Positions 11,464-24,915 of a stretch of 64,000 nt of DNA are shown one piece after another. The position numbers were made by a program, and so were the translations under genes. Numbering within the stretch: position 1 is the first letter of the stretch; each line of letters begins with the position of its first letter. The stretch spans positions 51,233 to 115,232 of the forward strand of contig SEYY01001231.1 in the NCBI GenBank assembly GCA_009176605.1, read 5' to 3'. The stretch comes from Armadillidium nasatum (taxonomy: Eukaryota; Arthropoda; Malacostraca; Isopoda; Armadillidiidae). Below the pieces are notes generated by a model. It saw only the letters and a program-made list of their open reading frames with translations, made no database searches and was not told the DNA's origin.

Positions 11464-12779
11464 TGTCATTATCATCCTCCAGTAGTGTGAATGAAAGTAT
11501 AGATGAGGAACACATGGTAATAGGTTACATCTAAGATGATTTAAATGATTTTATTATGCCATCTAGCATTGCGCAAATAGAAGATAAGTAATACTTGGGT
11601 AATTTTGTTGTTGATACTATGGCTCCTGTGGATAAATCTAGTCTAATGCCTGTTAAAGTAGACAACAAACTCGATCACAGGGTCCTGTAGATGTTTTCCC
11701 TTTTGTAATAGATAAACCAATGGAATATAAACACAAAAAAGGAAAATAGTTTTAAATTTTAAATTGGCCAAAATATCGATTTGGTAACAAAATTATACAA
11801 ATTGTTAATATAAAATGCTGTTTAAATTATTGAAATTAATAAATTAAAATGGAATGTTTAATGATAATCAATAAAAGTGAATGTTAATTCATTCTTAAAT
11901 TTATATATAGTAGTTAGAGCTTACTTATTAATCTTATTTTTCATTTCAATGTATATCATTGTATGATGCTCAGATGGGTATTTTGTATTTCAGGAAATGA
12001 AGGCACTTTTAATCGGGGACATCGAAGTAATTACCTTCGAAATCGTTTACAACTATGGCAATTGGTATAATTATATGTACCCTCTCATTAAAAATAACAG
12101 ATCCCTTCCTTCATATGAATATTACTCTTTATATCATATGTCATTCGTAATTTTAATTGTTTACACCTAATAGGGCGGTAATTTTGTATAAATAAATATT
12201 GAAATACTTATAGTGATAATTTTCTTGTGAGTGGTTCCCTACATTCTGTTACAATATACGTAAATGTTGTATATATCTATGTACCTGGATAAAGTTATTA
12301 TTTTTAATGTTATTTTTGTTTTATCATTTTTATTGTATTTTTGTTTTGTTATTGTCATGGTTATTGTCCTTATGTTATTATCTTATGATCTTTGGTCATA
12401 TGTTCTCATTCTTTTATTGTTTTCTCAAGTATTTAATATTTCTTGGCAAAGATTGTTGAAAGTATATGTGTGATAAATATATTAAAATAAATAATTGGTA
12501 AATGATAGATATTTGTGGTAATTGACTTCGATATACAGTCAAACTTTGATATAGTTCTGTTAAACATCTAAAATCTAAACATAAAACAAAATATCTATCA
12601 TACAATTGTATCTCACAATAACATTGAATACACAGACGAGTCCTTGCTTCTGAAAGGGGTAATTATTCAAATTTAAATTTCATTATTTCAAAACATATAT
12701 TGTATTTGCTATATATCATGTAAAAATAAATAATACACAATTATACTAAATATATTCGTGTTTATTAATGGTAGTTACA
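11464..12779. other. No gene seen; possible retroelement 3' region
   Basis: AT-rich DNA with only short frames. A purine-rich tract (AAAAAAGGAAAATAG, about 11735-11749) could be the polypurine tract of Gypsy element 1, but no LTR can be defined beyond it. Confidence 0.4.
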
Positions 12780-13967
12780 GTTCATATCTTAGAATTAATG
12801 TCGTTTCCTGGATTGTTGGTTGCATATTGGTTATGTTTTGGATGTGTTTTGAGAAGGTGAAGTGTGTCATTTGTGAGGTCCAGGATCTTTGGAGATTTAT
12901 TCAGAGAGATGTGGGTATTATTTAGTTTTACGTGGGGGTGGAGGGAAGATTGGTGTCTATCAGTAATAATAAAAGTGATTGAGGATTTTTCGGGGGGAAG
13001 CTGTCATTCTGTTTGATTTTAGCCATGTTTCCAGTTGTTGGATGTATGATTGAGTGAGTGTGGTGGCTGTAGATATGGAAGGGTTTTGTATCGTGATGGA
13101 TATGCTGTCAGCGTATGTTATTAGTTTTACATCTGAAGTTTTTGGGGTGGATAAGTCTGCTGTGTACAGATTAAATAGTAGAGGGGATAGGATGGCTCCC
13201 TGTGGGACACCATTTCTTAGTTTAGTTTTACTGTTTTTGAAAGATGGTTTTTGTTGGAGACTTGAGCTGTACAATCAGAGAGGAAGTTGGAAATTCATTT
13301 TTTATAATTGTTGGGTATAGGTGAGTGTAGGATTTTTTGTATGAGGTTATGTCTAGGGACTGTATCAAATGCTTTGTTGATGTCGATGGCAATGAGTACG
13401 GTCCTGTGGGATGTTTTTTTGTTGAGACCATTTATTATGCTTTGAGAGAGTGGTGAGGGTCGTGGTGGTTGAGTGGAATTTCTTGAATCCGTATTGAAAT
13501 TCTGGGGTTTGTATGTGTGGTTGAATTTTTGAATGAAAGAGTTTTTCTAAGAGTTTGCATAGTGTGGATAAAAGGGAAATCGGGGGGTATGAATATGGGA
13601 GGTTTGGGTCTTTCCTGGGTTTTAGTTTGGGGATAATTATTGCCTTCTTCCATATTGCGGGGATGAAGTTGTATGTGTACGATTTATTGTATATTTGGGT
13701 TAGGTATATAGTAGCTATGGGTCCTAGGTGTTTTAGATGTAAATTTGAGATGTTTTATCTGGGCCTGTAGCTGGGGAGTTTTTGAGTGTTTTGATTCCCT
13801 GGGTAGAGTCTGATAAGAGAAGGGGGGAGGGTTTGGATTATGTTCTAAGTGTGTGTGTTTGAGCTGTCAGATTATTTTTCTATTGTTGTTTTATGTGGGT
13901 TTAGAGATGTTTGAGTAGTACTGAGCGAGGATAATGCAGTGTTGTTTGGGAGAAGGAATATTGCTGT
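12780..13967 (-). pseudogene. Second LINE family (Jockey-like), RT fragment
   Basis: On the minus strand this is a 5'-truncated copy of the LINE also found at 44442-46274. Matching begins at about 13967, equivalent to about 45430 in that copy, and continues through the RT domain. Visible motifs are NGVPQGAILSPLLFNLYTAD and ITYADSISI, where the catalytic YADD has become YADS. Frames are broken at about 13230 and 13435. The 5' end abuts a (TA)n array. Beyond the RT, homology fades near 12780, so the 3' end is missing; a 3' end of this type occurs separately at 53110-53842. Confidence 0.8.
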
Positions 13968-13968
13968 T

Positions 13969-14061
<93 letters not shown>
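13969..14061. repeat. (TA)n array
   Basis: Dinucleotide array between the truncated 5' end of the minus-strand LINE and the intron side of a probable host exon. Confidence 0.97.
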
Positions 14062-14063
<2 letters not shown>

Positions 14064-14123
14064 ACTTGAATAGTTATATCTGAATAAAAGAAATGTAAAT
14101 AATAAAAAGCGTAAAGATTTCAC

Positions 14124-14215
14124 CTTGATGGTTGTCCTCCAAACAAATCAATGTATCCACTGCGCCATAATATTTCATGAACAGAATGAAACTGTTCTCG
14201 AAGATAAGAGTTAGC
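14124..14215 (-). CDS. Probable host-gene exon (92 nt)
   Basis: On the minus strand a strong 3' splice site (T-rich tract ending CAG at 14216-14218) precedes an open 92-nt stretch, and AAG|GTGAAA gives a donor at 14123. Read from its first base the exon encodes about 30 residues including REQFHSVHEILWRSGYIDLF, with normal amino-acid composition and no stop. It resembles no transposon protein I know, and I cannot name the gene. Its first 33 nt plus the adjoining intron are duplicated at 16817-16897 beyond the pogo element. A second exon-like segment on the same strand lies at 36728-36852, so both may belong to one gene with long, transposon-filled introns. Confidence 0.5.
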
Positions 14216-14264
14216 CTGAAAAAATAATAATGTTATTTAATAATATTACTTTAATAACAATATT

Positions 14265-14272
<8 letters not shown>
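14183..14272. repeat. Exon/intron segment duplicated across the pogo element, copy 1
   Basis: Starts AGAATGAAACTGTTCTCGAA inside the exon, crosses the 3' splice site and runs into intron sequence up to a (TA)n array. Copy 2 is at 16817-16897. Confidence 0.9.

Positions 14273-14359
<87 letters not shown>
14269..14359. repeat. (TA)n array, left flank of the pogo element
   Basis: The last TA (14358-14359) can serve as the target duplication of the pogo-like transposon. Confidence 0.97.
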
Positions 14360-14361
<2 letters not shown>

Positions 14362-16815
14362 GTAAAACGGGGGAAAATGGGTCCCTTTTTTCAAAATTTT
14401 CATATAAAAGTAGGTGTAAAAAAATAATGTGCTATAGAAATGTTTTAATAACCATTCACGAATTTAATTCCATCTTTTATAAGCATAAAAAATGTAAAAA
14501 AATAAACTATAACCTACTTTGAGTATTTTTTTTAAAAATTTTTTTTTAAAAATGCCTATTTTGAAAAATGGCGATGGGGTAGAATGAGTCACTCTTGGGG
14601 TAAAGTGGGTCACTCATGAATGTCCTTTTCTATCTTACTGTTAGTTCTTTGCAGGTATTCCTAAAAAATATAAATCCTCTTCTAATGTCCTTGATTATCA
14701 TTTTCTTCATTATCTGACCTTTCTCTATGTCATATATGTCTACATTCTCTGGGTCTTTAAAAGCGATCTCATTTTCATTATGCTTCCCTCTTTCAGCTTT
14801 TCGCAGAAACTTTACTGTTACTTTATCATCAATTTGGCTTAGTACTTTTCCAACATAGAAGTATGGTTTAAGTTTTCCTTGCTGGAATTTTACTAAAACA
14901 TAGTCACCAATATTAAATTCTTGATGATGTTTCATCAAAACTTTCTTCTAAGTCAGGAAGTTCAGGCAGATCTTGAATCTCCTCTTGAGGTGCATCTCTC
15001 TGGTTGGTACCTGATGTAGAGGCATCTTGCAGGTCTTTCAAGGACACACTTTTTCCAGGATCTACAAAAAGTTTTCTACCTCTTTTTCTTTTTGGTTGTT
15101 CAGTGGATGTTTCCTTTACATTCTTGATGAAATCCATGAAGGCAGGAGTAATGTGTTCTGGAGTGATGCGTTTTGAGGGTGTTAGGGGTTTGGGTGTTAC
15201 TGCAACAGCTGATGGTTTAAAAGGGTAAATACCACATTTTCTGAAACCTGACATCACATTTTGTGGGAATGTCTTAGATACCATTTACATCAATTGTAGA
15301 AGTAAATTTGGAAAGTAAGCATATGGTAGTGTTGTGAACATTTTCCCTTCATTCAGTTTGAATCTTAGTAATACCTTTCTCCAAGCAATTTTTAAGGGTC
15401 TAAACACTGATACGTCCAAAGGCTGCAATATATGTGTTGAATTTGGTGGGAGGAAGACTAAACTGATATTATTTTGCTCTAATATTTCCACTATTTCTAG
15501 GGACATATGAGCTGGCAGATTAGCTCCAATCAAAACCTTCCTTTTTTCAGGTTCTTTTTTAAAGAATGATTATTTTATTAATGTATTGCTTGAAGAGTTC
15601 ACCATCAAACCAACCACTTTTGCTGTAAGCATACTGTGTGTTAAGAGGTCCCCCTTCTAAATATGAATCCATCAATTTGGTACCTTTGTAAACTACAAAA
15701 GATGGTAGCATTTCTCCTAATGCTATAGCTGCAAACATTACATACACTGCTGTCTTTGATATATTCATAACTCGTTCAGTTCTTTTGTTCTCCCTTCTGA
15801 AGATTTGCTCCTTGGTGCCGGGGTCATCCACAAAATTTGTCTCATCATAGTTGACAATGTATTTGGAGGAAATCCCTTGTAGACTTTTCTTTAAGTTCTT
15901 AAAATATTCTGATATGACATTTTCAGAAACTGCAGCCCTTCTCCTGTTAATATTCTGGCACTTCCGCTTTGATAGTATGTTAGCTTTTCTTCTTAGGAAT
16001 CCATAAACCCATTCAAAACCAGGGGAAAATCCATCAGCAAAATGGTCAATCCTTCTTCCCTTCGCAATTAAGAACCTTTGAAGGTCCGTTATCTCAAAGG
16101 CAAGACCTTTGAGGACAGCAATGTGTTGGGCTAGTATCTCTTCTTCCATTGGTAATAACACTGTACTCTCCCAGAACATCCAGAATTTGCTACGTTCCCA
16201 CTTAAACGTCTTCTGAGTGTTTCATGTGGTACATTATTTTTAGTTGCTGCTGCCCGAATCGACATCCCTTCTTGAACATCAATCATGGCTCTGGCAATAT
16301 CCTACCTTTACATAATTCTCCTTGTCCCCTCTTTCTTTTCATAGTGACGTGGCATCTGTAAGTTGAAGAATAAAAAAAAAATCATTACTAAAACTGTATT
16401 ATTATTTCAAAAAGTGAGTGACCCATTTTACCCCAGAGTAAAAATCAATGTTTTTCCTTAAAACTACGCACTGAAGTTGAATTATATTTAAGTATAGCTT
16501 ACTTTAGGGATGTTATTAATGGATGTACTTGCGTAAATATTCCCAAGTGTTACGATATTCTCTCGCCAATATCTTACACTTTTACCAAAAATATGGCCTC
16601 AAATTATTAATAAATTTTCTGAAATAAAATTTTTTTTTTTTTAAATTATAGGATAAGGTTTTGCACTAATTTTCACCTTAAACTACATTACATGTTATAG
16701 TACCATAATATAAGTACTAAAAAAATAAAATAAATGATTAAATAAACCAAAAAAAATGTTTAAAAAAAAAGGTGATTTTGACCCATTTTCCCCAAGGTGA
16801 CCCATTTTCCCCCGT
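14360..16815 (-). mobile_element. pogo/Tigger-like DNA transposon
   Basis: Ends carry ACGGGGGAAAATGGGTC on the left (from 14367) and its complement GACCCATTTTCCCCCGT on the right (to 16815). A second GACCCATTTTCCCC lies just inside the right end. Subterminal inverted copies GGGGTAAAGTGGGTCACTCA (14601-14620) and TGAGTGACCCATTTTACCCC (about 16414-16433) are likely further transposase-binding sites. TA flanks both ends, as expected for the Tc1/mariner superfamily. The left tip has seven extra bases (CCGTAAA) that the right tip lacks. The transposase pseudogene fills most of the interior on the minus strand. Confidence 0.85.
14630..16355 (-). pseudogene. pogo/Tigger-like transposase, broken
   Basis: The enzyme would cut and paste the surrounding transposon. 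It begins at an ATG (16355) encoding MPRHYEKKEGTRRIM, then stops; a Psq-type helix-turn-helix follows (AAATKNNVPHETLRRRLSG). The next block (16179-15559) holds the first catalytic Asp in NYDETNFVDDPG. The block 15533-15285 has IGANLPAHM, where Ala replaces the second catalytic Asp (normally a GDN-type motif), and FLPPNSTHILQPLDVSVF with the third Asp intact. A low-complexity basic region (15284-14913) and a C-terminal domain (14938-14630, VGDYVLVKF-like) complete it. The order matches DDE_1 (pogo/Tigger) transposases. Stops, frameshifts and the Asp-to-Ala change make it inactive. Confidence 0.88.
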
Positions 16816-16816
16816 T

Positions 16817-16892
16817 AGAATGAAACTGTTCTCGAAGATAAGAGTTAGCCTGAAAATATAATAATGTTATGATAATATTAATTTAATAACAA

Positions 16893-16897
<5 letters not shown>
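16817..16897. repeat. Exon/intron segment duplicated across the pogo element, copy 2
   Basis: Matches 14183-14272 with a few differences. It contains only the first 33 nt of the exon and lacks its donor site. Confidence 0.9.

Positions 16898-16981
<84 letters not shown>
16897..16981. repeat. (TA)n array
   Basis: Dinucleotide array following duplication copy 2. Confidence 0.97.
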
Positions 16982-16984
<3 letters not shown>

Positions 16985-18709
16985 CAGGTTCCATTAAATT
17001 TACAAGCCCTTACTCTTACATTACCTATAAAAATAGTAAAATTTAAATCAGCCTCAGAGATACTTGGAGGGGCGGCACCTAAAGAATGACTCTCATCCAC
17101 CCTTCACCCCATCGACACTTGAAAGTTGGTAACCTCCGATAATGGGGAGGATTGCCCTGGTGAACAGACTTTTTTTTCATTAATTTCTGCAACATTAGCT
17201 GTTTTTTTCTAATTTCTCCTTTGTCAAACACCATCTCTCTTCTTCTAAATCCCATCTCTAGTTCTTAATCAAAACTCAGGTTCTTGTGTGTGCTGTAAGC
17301 AAACGTAATTCTGTTACTTCCTACTGTCTCTATCCTAAATTTTTAGTCAAAGGTGGATGTTGCGCTGAAGTGGAGAGTGGAAGCGAACTGATGAGCCGGT
17401 TAGATCTTCATTCCTGCTCCACTAGTAGAAATGTAGAATTTTATTTTTTCATTTTTTTAAATTCTTGGAAATTTATAATGGTATATTATAGTTATTTTTC
17501 TTTTCACAGAATATTGATTTGAGAAAATTTTATTAATTATTATCATTGAAAATACAATTTATTTATATTCTTAGAATTATACACATATGGTGAAATATTA
17601 TTTACTTAAACTTAATTTATAGAAGTAACTATATTAATTGTTGAAATTGGAAATATAGAAGCTAGACAGGATTTCTTATTTGGATTGAACCGTTTGTACC
17701 AGTCAATTGAAGTGAAAAACATACAAAAAGAAAAGAAAAACCCTTAAGAGATTGTGTTTGCAACATTAAGGGTTTTTTTTTCTTTTTTTTTCTGGATTAT
17801 ATTTTTTCTGGAATTTCTGGATTTTGGATTTGTATCATTTTGTGCGATTATCCATTGTGTTACTGGATTTTCCTTGGTTGGATCAGTCGGAGCAGATATT
17901 TATATCCTTATGTGTTTAGAAGTCATAGAATAAGGAGAAAAGTGTTAACCAAATTTGTATCAAGTCTAGAGCAGAATTGATTTCAATATTGGTGTCAAGG
18001 AATTGAAAGCGCAGTTAAGATTCCTGATATAGTTGTAGTTAGTATAGTAGTTTTCTTCTTTGTCTACTAACCACTTCCTCTATTTTTCTTAAGTCTCGGT
18101 TCTTGTGGTCTAAAGTTGGAAATCACTAGCGCATTCGTGTCCAGTATTGCTGGAGATTAGATCGGAGGTTTTGTTGACCCCAAGTTGGAAAATCTGTTAA
18201 AGAAAAGACAGGGTTATTATTATTATTATAAGTGTATTAATTTATTATTGTACCTTACAATATTCTATATCAGTTTTGAAGTCATTTAAATTTTTGAATA
18301 TATTTAATCGTAATTCTTAATAAATAAGTTAAGGTATAAAAGATTTCTTACCCTGTGTTTGAACACATGAGTTGTTGAACGTTACTTTCGTTAATGGTTG
18401 ATGAAGATAGTGAAGAGAATGGTTGATGGGTGATTGTGAATGCTTACGGATCCTCTCAGATTGACGATAATATTCCTCTATCTTCTTTACGTTCGTCGTC
18501 CCTCACAGTCCTGGAACACCGTTCACTGGGAGGTGAAGTTACACTTCCTATTATCTTGTGTATGTAGGTCGAGCTGTAGGTAGGACGAAATAGTTCGGGG
18601 CCAAAGGCCAAACTTCGTGGAACATTTTAATGTACACTTGTCCCCCTACATATTTTTTTTGTCCCTCATCACCTATGAGCTTGCCCGGCTGTCAGCGCTC
18701 TCCACTACA
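16982..18709. other. No clear gene; right part is probably the 5' LTR of Gypsy element 2
   Basis: An LTR end TACA is placed at 18709, 18 bases before the primer-binding site, by analogy with element 4; the left LTR boundary is not found. A perfect 12-bp hairpin AAAAACCCTTAA/TTAAGGGTTTTT (17736-17747 and 17766-17777) lies within. A minus-strand open frame at 16985-17100 has unclear origin. Confidence 0.4.
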
Positions 18710-18727
18710 TATACATAAAAAATAAAT

Positions 18728-18745
18728 TGGCACCCGAACAGGGAC
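18728..18745 (+). promoter_or_regulatory. tRNA-Lys-type primer-binding site, Gypsy element 2
   Basis: TGGCACCCGAACAGGGAC differs by one base from the sites at 57151 and is complementary to the 3' end of a lysine tRNA, which would prime minus-strand synthesis. Confidence 0.9.
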
Positions 18746-19243
18746 GTCGAGCGACTCCTACGAGAGTGTGTGGGAGGAACTCCGGAAAAATTAGTCTAGG
18801 ACAGTAAAATTGATAAGGTAAAACGATCTTGTGGTAAAAGAAAAGGAAAAAGAGCAGAGAAAGAAAAAATAAATTGGTAGTTGAAGAAGAAAAGATAGGT
18901 GGTCAAGGTATTAACTGAGTGTATGCATGGTATAAAAGTCTTGTATGAATTATATTGTCATACGTTTTCTCAGTCTCAACTTTTTTTTTTCTTCATAGAC
19001 ACTGTAGACATAGGAATAACAAACTGAAAATATATTGATATCATAAATTTTATATTTTATTAATATTTTTATATATGAGCGCCTCTTGTAGACATTCATA
19101 TATACACTTTACAGGTACCATTGAGAAATAAGCCATCCCTTTATATGCTATTTATATATATTTATTGATATAAGAATTGTTGGTTTAACTTCCCAGGAGG
19201 TTTGAAATTTTTTTTTAATTACTTATAACACAAATACAATGTC

Positions 19244-21539
19244 GGAATCGGAAATAAATTTGGAATCTGATTTGGAAAAAGATACGGAGAAGATAATAGG
19301 TGCCACGGGTGTAAGTGATGTTGAGAGGAGCAGAAGGTGTAATTTCAGCCAAGGCTATGACAGATAAAATAGAAGATTTAGGGAAACATATGAAAGATTT
19401 AAACAGTTAATTAAATCAAATTCGCGCTACAACTCCAACAACCCCAACTAAAAATGTTGAGGAAGTATTTATCACTATTCCTAAAGACGAAAGTAGAAAT
19501 ACATTAACCACTACGCATATACAAGAAGTGAGAGTACGACCAAAGATGGATGTATTGCTGCCTTTTGAAAGTAGTAAAACTTCAGTAGTAAATATCACAG
19601 ATAATTTTTCGAAAGTGAACTCAAGATTCAAGCATCAGAACTGTAACAACTTCTACAGTATCCCCTAGTTTATATACGCAAACTCCTACTACTACCTTAA
19701 ATATAGGATATGGGCGACCATATCAACCGCACCAACAGACATATCCGTCACATCAGTACTCACAAACTACACGTCAGACATATTCAATTGACATATTCGT
19801 TACCTCAACAAACTATATATAAACCTTATGTACCACCAAATTTGAATAGCTTTGTACCAAATGGACAGAGTATGATAACCCAACAACAGTTTGACAGTAT
19901 TCAACAATTGTCATTACTGACCCAAACAGTGTCTTTGCTAACAGTTTTAGTCAATAATTCCCAGAAAACCCAAAAGTCTTAGAGCCAAAGAAATTTTCAG
20001 TTATGAAAAAGAACCACGATGTTGCACAAATTTTTAGAACAGTTTGAAAAATATTGTGACACAAAATATCCACAGAGCCAAGATCAATGGTTAAGACTTA
20101 TGGAAAATTATTTGTCTGGAAAATTCCTACAATTATGCAACGTAATAACTAAAACGGTAACAGATTACCTTATGGTAAAACAAGTTTTTATTAGATGGTA
20201 TAATCAAGAGGAGAAAAGAGAAATGAAAGTAAATTAAGAGCCTATCATTCAGCAAAAAGACAACTTGGAGAGGATGTAAATTTATTCGCTCTACGGTTGG
20301 AGCAATTAGGATGTCAGGCATTTCCTGGCGTAAACATGCGAGAGCATGAATCTCTGAGGACAGCTTTCATGCTACGTTTGCCTTTGAATGTACAGATGAA
20401 ATTAAGGGAATTCATCATTCAAAATGAAATGATCACTCAAAGTAAAGTTCCATGGGAGAGACTAGTAATGTTGGCAGACTCTTATGAGTGAGAATTCCGA
20501 TCAGATAATGATTCAGTTCATTCATTATACAGAAAATCGGAGAAGAGTGGTCAAACAATAAACCATGAATTTAAAGGGTCTGACATAGAAGTCATCCAAA
20601 TTGATACTGTTATGTATGTAATAATAAATATTCCTTTATATATATATTTAGTTGGTTTGAAATAATATACTACCCATTGTCGGGTAACAAATTATGAATT
20701 TTGAGACACTCTTTCATTCTTCTCTATGTCGTGAAGATCATTAAAACTTAAACTTAAATGTGTTTGATTTGGCGACGATGTATGAGATATATTAAAATAT
20801 ATACTGTGTATAATTAGTGTCTTATACTATTAACAGGTACGTGCTCTCGTGCATTATAACAGATACTATAATTCCACAGGCCAAATGGAGTAAAACCTTA
20901 AAACAAGAATTAACACAGAAACCAAAAATGATTAATAAATCACCATCCCAACACATCACAGAATAATAATTAAAAAAAAAAATATTGAATAACAACCACA
21001 AAAATTACACAACTAATAATAACCAGAATGAAAAAGTGAGGAAAGAGTTCTTTCATGTTAACAGTTCTTGTAGTCATTGTGGATTAAGAGGACATGTACA
21101 TACCGAATGTTACAAAAAGCTAGGAATCTGTAGTTACTGTAAAAAGAAAGGTCATATCATAAAGATTGTTGGAAGAGATAACAGAAATACACCTCCAACA
21201 GGTAACAGTAAAGTTATTGAATGTCCATTTTGTGGTGAAAACCACCTTGGCATAAATTGCCACTTACAGAACAGGAACAAGGAGAATCAGATGTTGAAAG
21301 AGACAAATAATCAGAATCACAATAATCCTGATCGGAATTGAAACCAATCATCTTTACCACAGAGGTTATCAAACCCAAATATTCGTACCTTTGAAAATAC
21401 CAAGTTACAAACCAACCCATGGGAAACTCACAGAGCTAAACCTAAGGATCATTACATAAAGGATTGTAAAATGTGTGGAAATTCACATTTAGCAGGTAAT
21501 TGCTCAGAAGATGCAAGAAAGGTAACCAATCAGCAGTGA
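19244..21539 (+). pseudogene. Gypsy element 2 gag, broken and interrupted by a solo LTR
   Basis: Gag begins at ATG 19244 and moves through several frames (19244-19410, 19410-19670, 19710-19982, 20019-20237, 20297-20491). Capsid-like phrases (FLEQFEKYCDTKYPQSQDQW, FALRLEQLGCQAFPGVNMRE) match element 4 closely. A 254-bp solo LTR splits the sequence at 20608-20861. The nucleocapsid (20985-21341 and on) has CSHCGLRGHVHTEC and CSYCKKKGH knuckles, a CPFCGENHLGINC box and CKMCGNSHLAGNC. The gag frame ends at TGA 21537-21539. At the position of the frameshift cassette the heptamer reads AAGAAAG, and a weakened hairpin (CAGCAG/CTGCGG with a 12-nt loop) remains. Confidence 0.85.
20608..20861 (+). mobile_element. 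Solo LTR nested in Gypsy element 2
   Basis: 254 bp beginning TGTTATGTATG and ending GCATTATAACA, flanked by a perfect 5-bp target duplication GATAC (20603-20607 and 20862-20866). Removing it restores alignment with element 4 gag (IDTV region). An AATAAA occurs near its left end. It is probably the recombination product of another Ty3/Gypsy family; strand is assumed. Confidence 0.8.
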
Positions 21540-21836
21540 CGAGCCACGCTGCGGAAAAATCAGTGAACCAGAATACTTATGTGGCTCCAAAGATATACTC
21601 AGAATCGGAATCGAAAAAGATAATTGAATCCAGCTCTTCAGAACACATGGGATATCTGTATAGAACTTAGAGGACATCCATGTGAGGATGCCCAATGTAA
21701 TTTTGAAGACGGTTCGGAAATTATAATAAACCTTTGTCAGGATGATGTAGATCCATTGACAGTAGAGGTATCGCTTGATAACGGTAAATCATTTTTAGAT
21801 GGTATGGTAGATACTGGCGCTGTAAAAATAAACTGA
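21540..21836 (+). pseudogene. Gypsy element 2 pol start (protease N-terminus), truncated
   Basis: After the gag stop the sequence encodes INLCQDDVDPLTVEVSLDNG and then GMVDTGA, the retropepsin active site, matching element 4 (GMIDTGAGISLV). It is cut off at about 21830, where a hAT fragment begins. RT, RNase H and integrase of this element are absent from the window. Confidence 0.8.
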
Positions 21837-21844
21837 GTACTTCT

Positions 21845-22440
21845 TTATAAAATCTTTTTTTTTAACCTTTAACCAGAAAATAAAAGCGCACACTTTTTCA
21901 AAAATTTAATCCGCAATTAAAAAAAAAATTTTTTAAAGCGCAAATTTTTAGGAGCGCAATAAAATAAAAAATAAAAAATAAAAAATAGAACGCAAATTTT
22001 AAAGATGAATTATTTTAAAATTTTATTGTAAATACATAAACAAAAAATGAGAAAGATTTTAATCTTATTTATTCAGTTATCTATGATCTCTTCCTCCTTG
22101 TAGCTCACCTCTTGCATTCTGAACAGGGTCATATTCCTTTTCGTAAAGATAAATTTTTCAAAATTGCTGAATGCCATGGCTGCCCTCTTTGGTCTTTGAA
22201 TATCAGAGCCTTGACTATACAACGTCTCCACGACCGCTGAGCTGGCTAATGGGGTATTATACTTAATAAACAAGTCCACACGGGCCTCCTGGTATTCACA
22301 CGGAAACAGGTTCCTAGTGAGAGGGGTACTATGGTGAACATTTACTGCAGCCCAGCTATCCAAGGTTTGTCCCAACTTCTCCTCCAGAGGTGTCTGCTGG
22401 ATTAGAAAAGGTATCAAGAACTCGAATCTTTTTTAAGTTT
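21845..22440 (-). pseudogene. hAT transposase C-terminal fragment (copy 1 of 3)
   Basis: The minus-strand frame 22417-22073 encodes the hAT dimerisation region (DLFIKYNTPLASSA, then a PKRAAM block and a tail ending EEEIIDN). Related copies lie at 34559-34815 and 40560-40889. Downstream (22072-21845) is a 3' UTR with GCGCAAATTT words. The terminal GCGCCCACCTCT motif of the sister copies is missing, so this copy is truncated. In dimerisation domains of this family the ERLFS-type motif precedes PKR; here it reads ETLYS. Confidence 0.8.
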
Positions 22441-22489
22441 CATTTGAATATTATGCCAGTGTATTGTGAATATATATATGCATAAATTT

Positions 22490-24312
<1,823 letters not shown>

Positions 24313-24815
24313 ATGGCAGAAGCAAGCGCAGCAGCAACTTCATCCATTTTAGACTCGCTCGAAGACACCATTTTAAGTGACTTGGGCATAGCAGAGGTAA
24401 CCAACACCTCAGAGGAAAAGAAGAGTCTTTTACAAGCCATTGAGGAGAGAGTCAGACCTTTGAGATGCTCCAGAGGCATCGTAAAGCGAAAAATAACCTT
24501 ATTACTTAAACCTTTTACAAAAGAACCTCGGGAAGATGATAATCCTTCTCTTTTGGAAACCTATATTGGAAGAAGTAAATCTCCGACTAGAGGAGGTGAG
24601 ACAATATGATCACGAAATAGAGTCCAAGATATGTGAGTCTGAACTCATGAAGTGCGACCAGACTCTCTTAAATGAAGAAGTGGTCAATTCTACAAATTAC
24701 CATTTACAATTACAGAGAATTATTCATGGGATTAGGCCGCATTCTAATGTCTCACCCAAAGAGTCAGCCTCACCTTCTACATTCACAACAAGGAGATCAC
24801 ATATCAAGAGAAGAA
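24313..24815 (+). pseudogene. BEL/Pao-like gag N-terminus, cut by assembly gap
   Basis: The frame starts at ATG 24313 (MAEASAAATSSILDSLEDTI). It continues with an RCSRGIVKRKITLLLK segment and, after a frameshift near 24540-24600, a charged helical part (LEEVRQYDHEIESKICESEL). A basic RxxRGxxKxxIT segment followed by a coiled-coil-like region resembles the N-terminus of BEL/Pao gag, but the similarity is only by eye. The zinc knuckles and pol would lie beyond the gap; what follows the gap is a different element on the opposite strand. Confidence 0.5.
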
Positions 24816-24915
24816 NNNNNNNNNNNNNNNNNNNNNNNNNNNNNNNNNNNNNNNNNNNNNNNNNNNNNNNNNNNNNNNNNNNNNNNNNNNNNNNNNNNNN
24901 NNNNNNNNNNNNNNN
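24816..24915. other. Assembly gap (100 N)
   Basis: A gap of exactly 100 N separates the BEL/Pao-like gag from the Maverick/Polinton remnant. The true distance is unknown. Confidence 1.

Noticed and set aside
16985-17100. A minus-strand open segment (SISEADLNFTIFIGNVRVRA) as a third host exon
   Set aside because: An in-frame stop lies upstream, splice sites are ambiguous, and it abuts a (TA)n array; it could be a retroelement UTR. Not strong enough to annotate.
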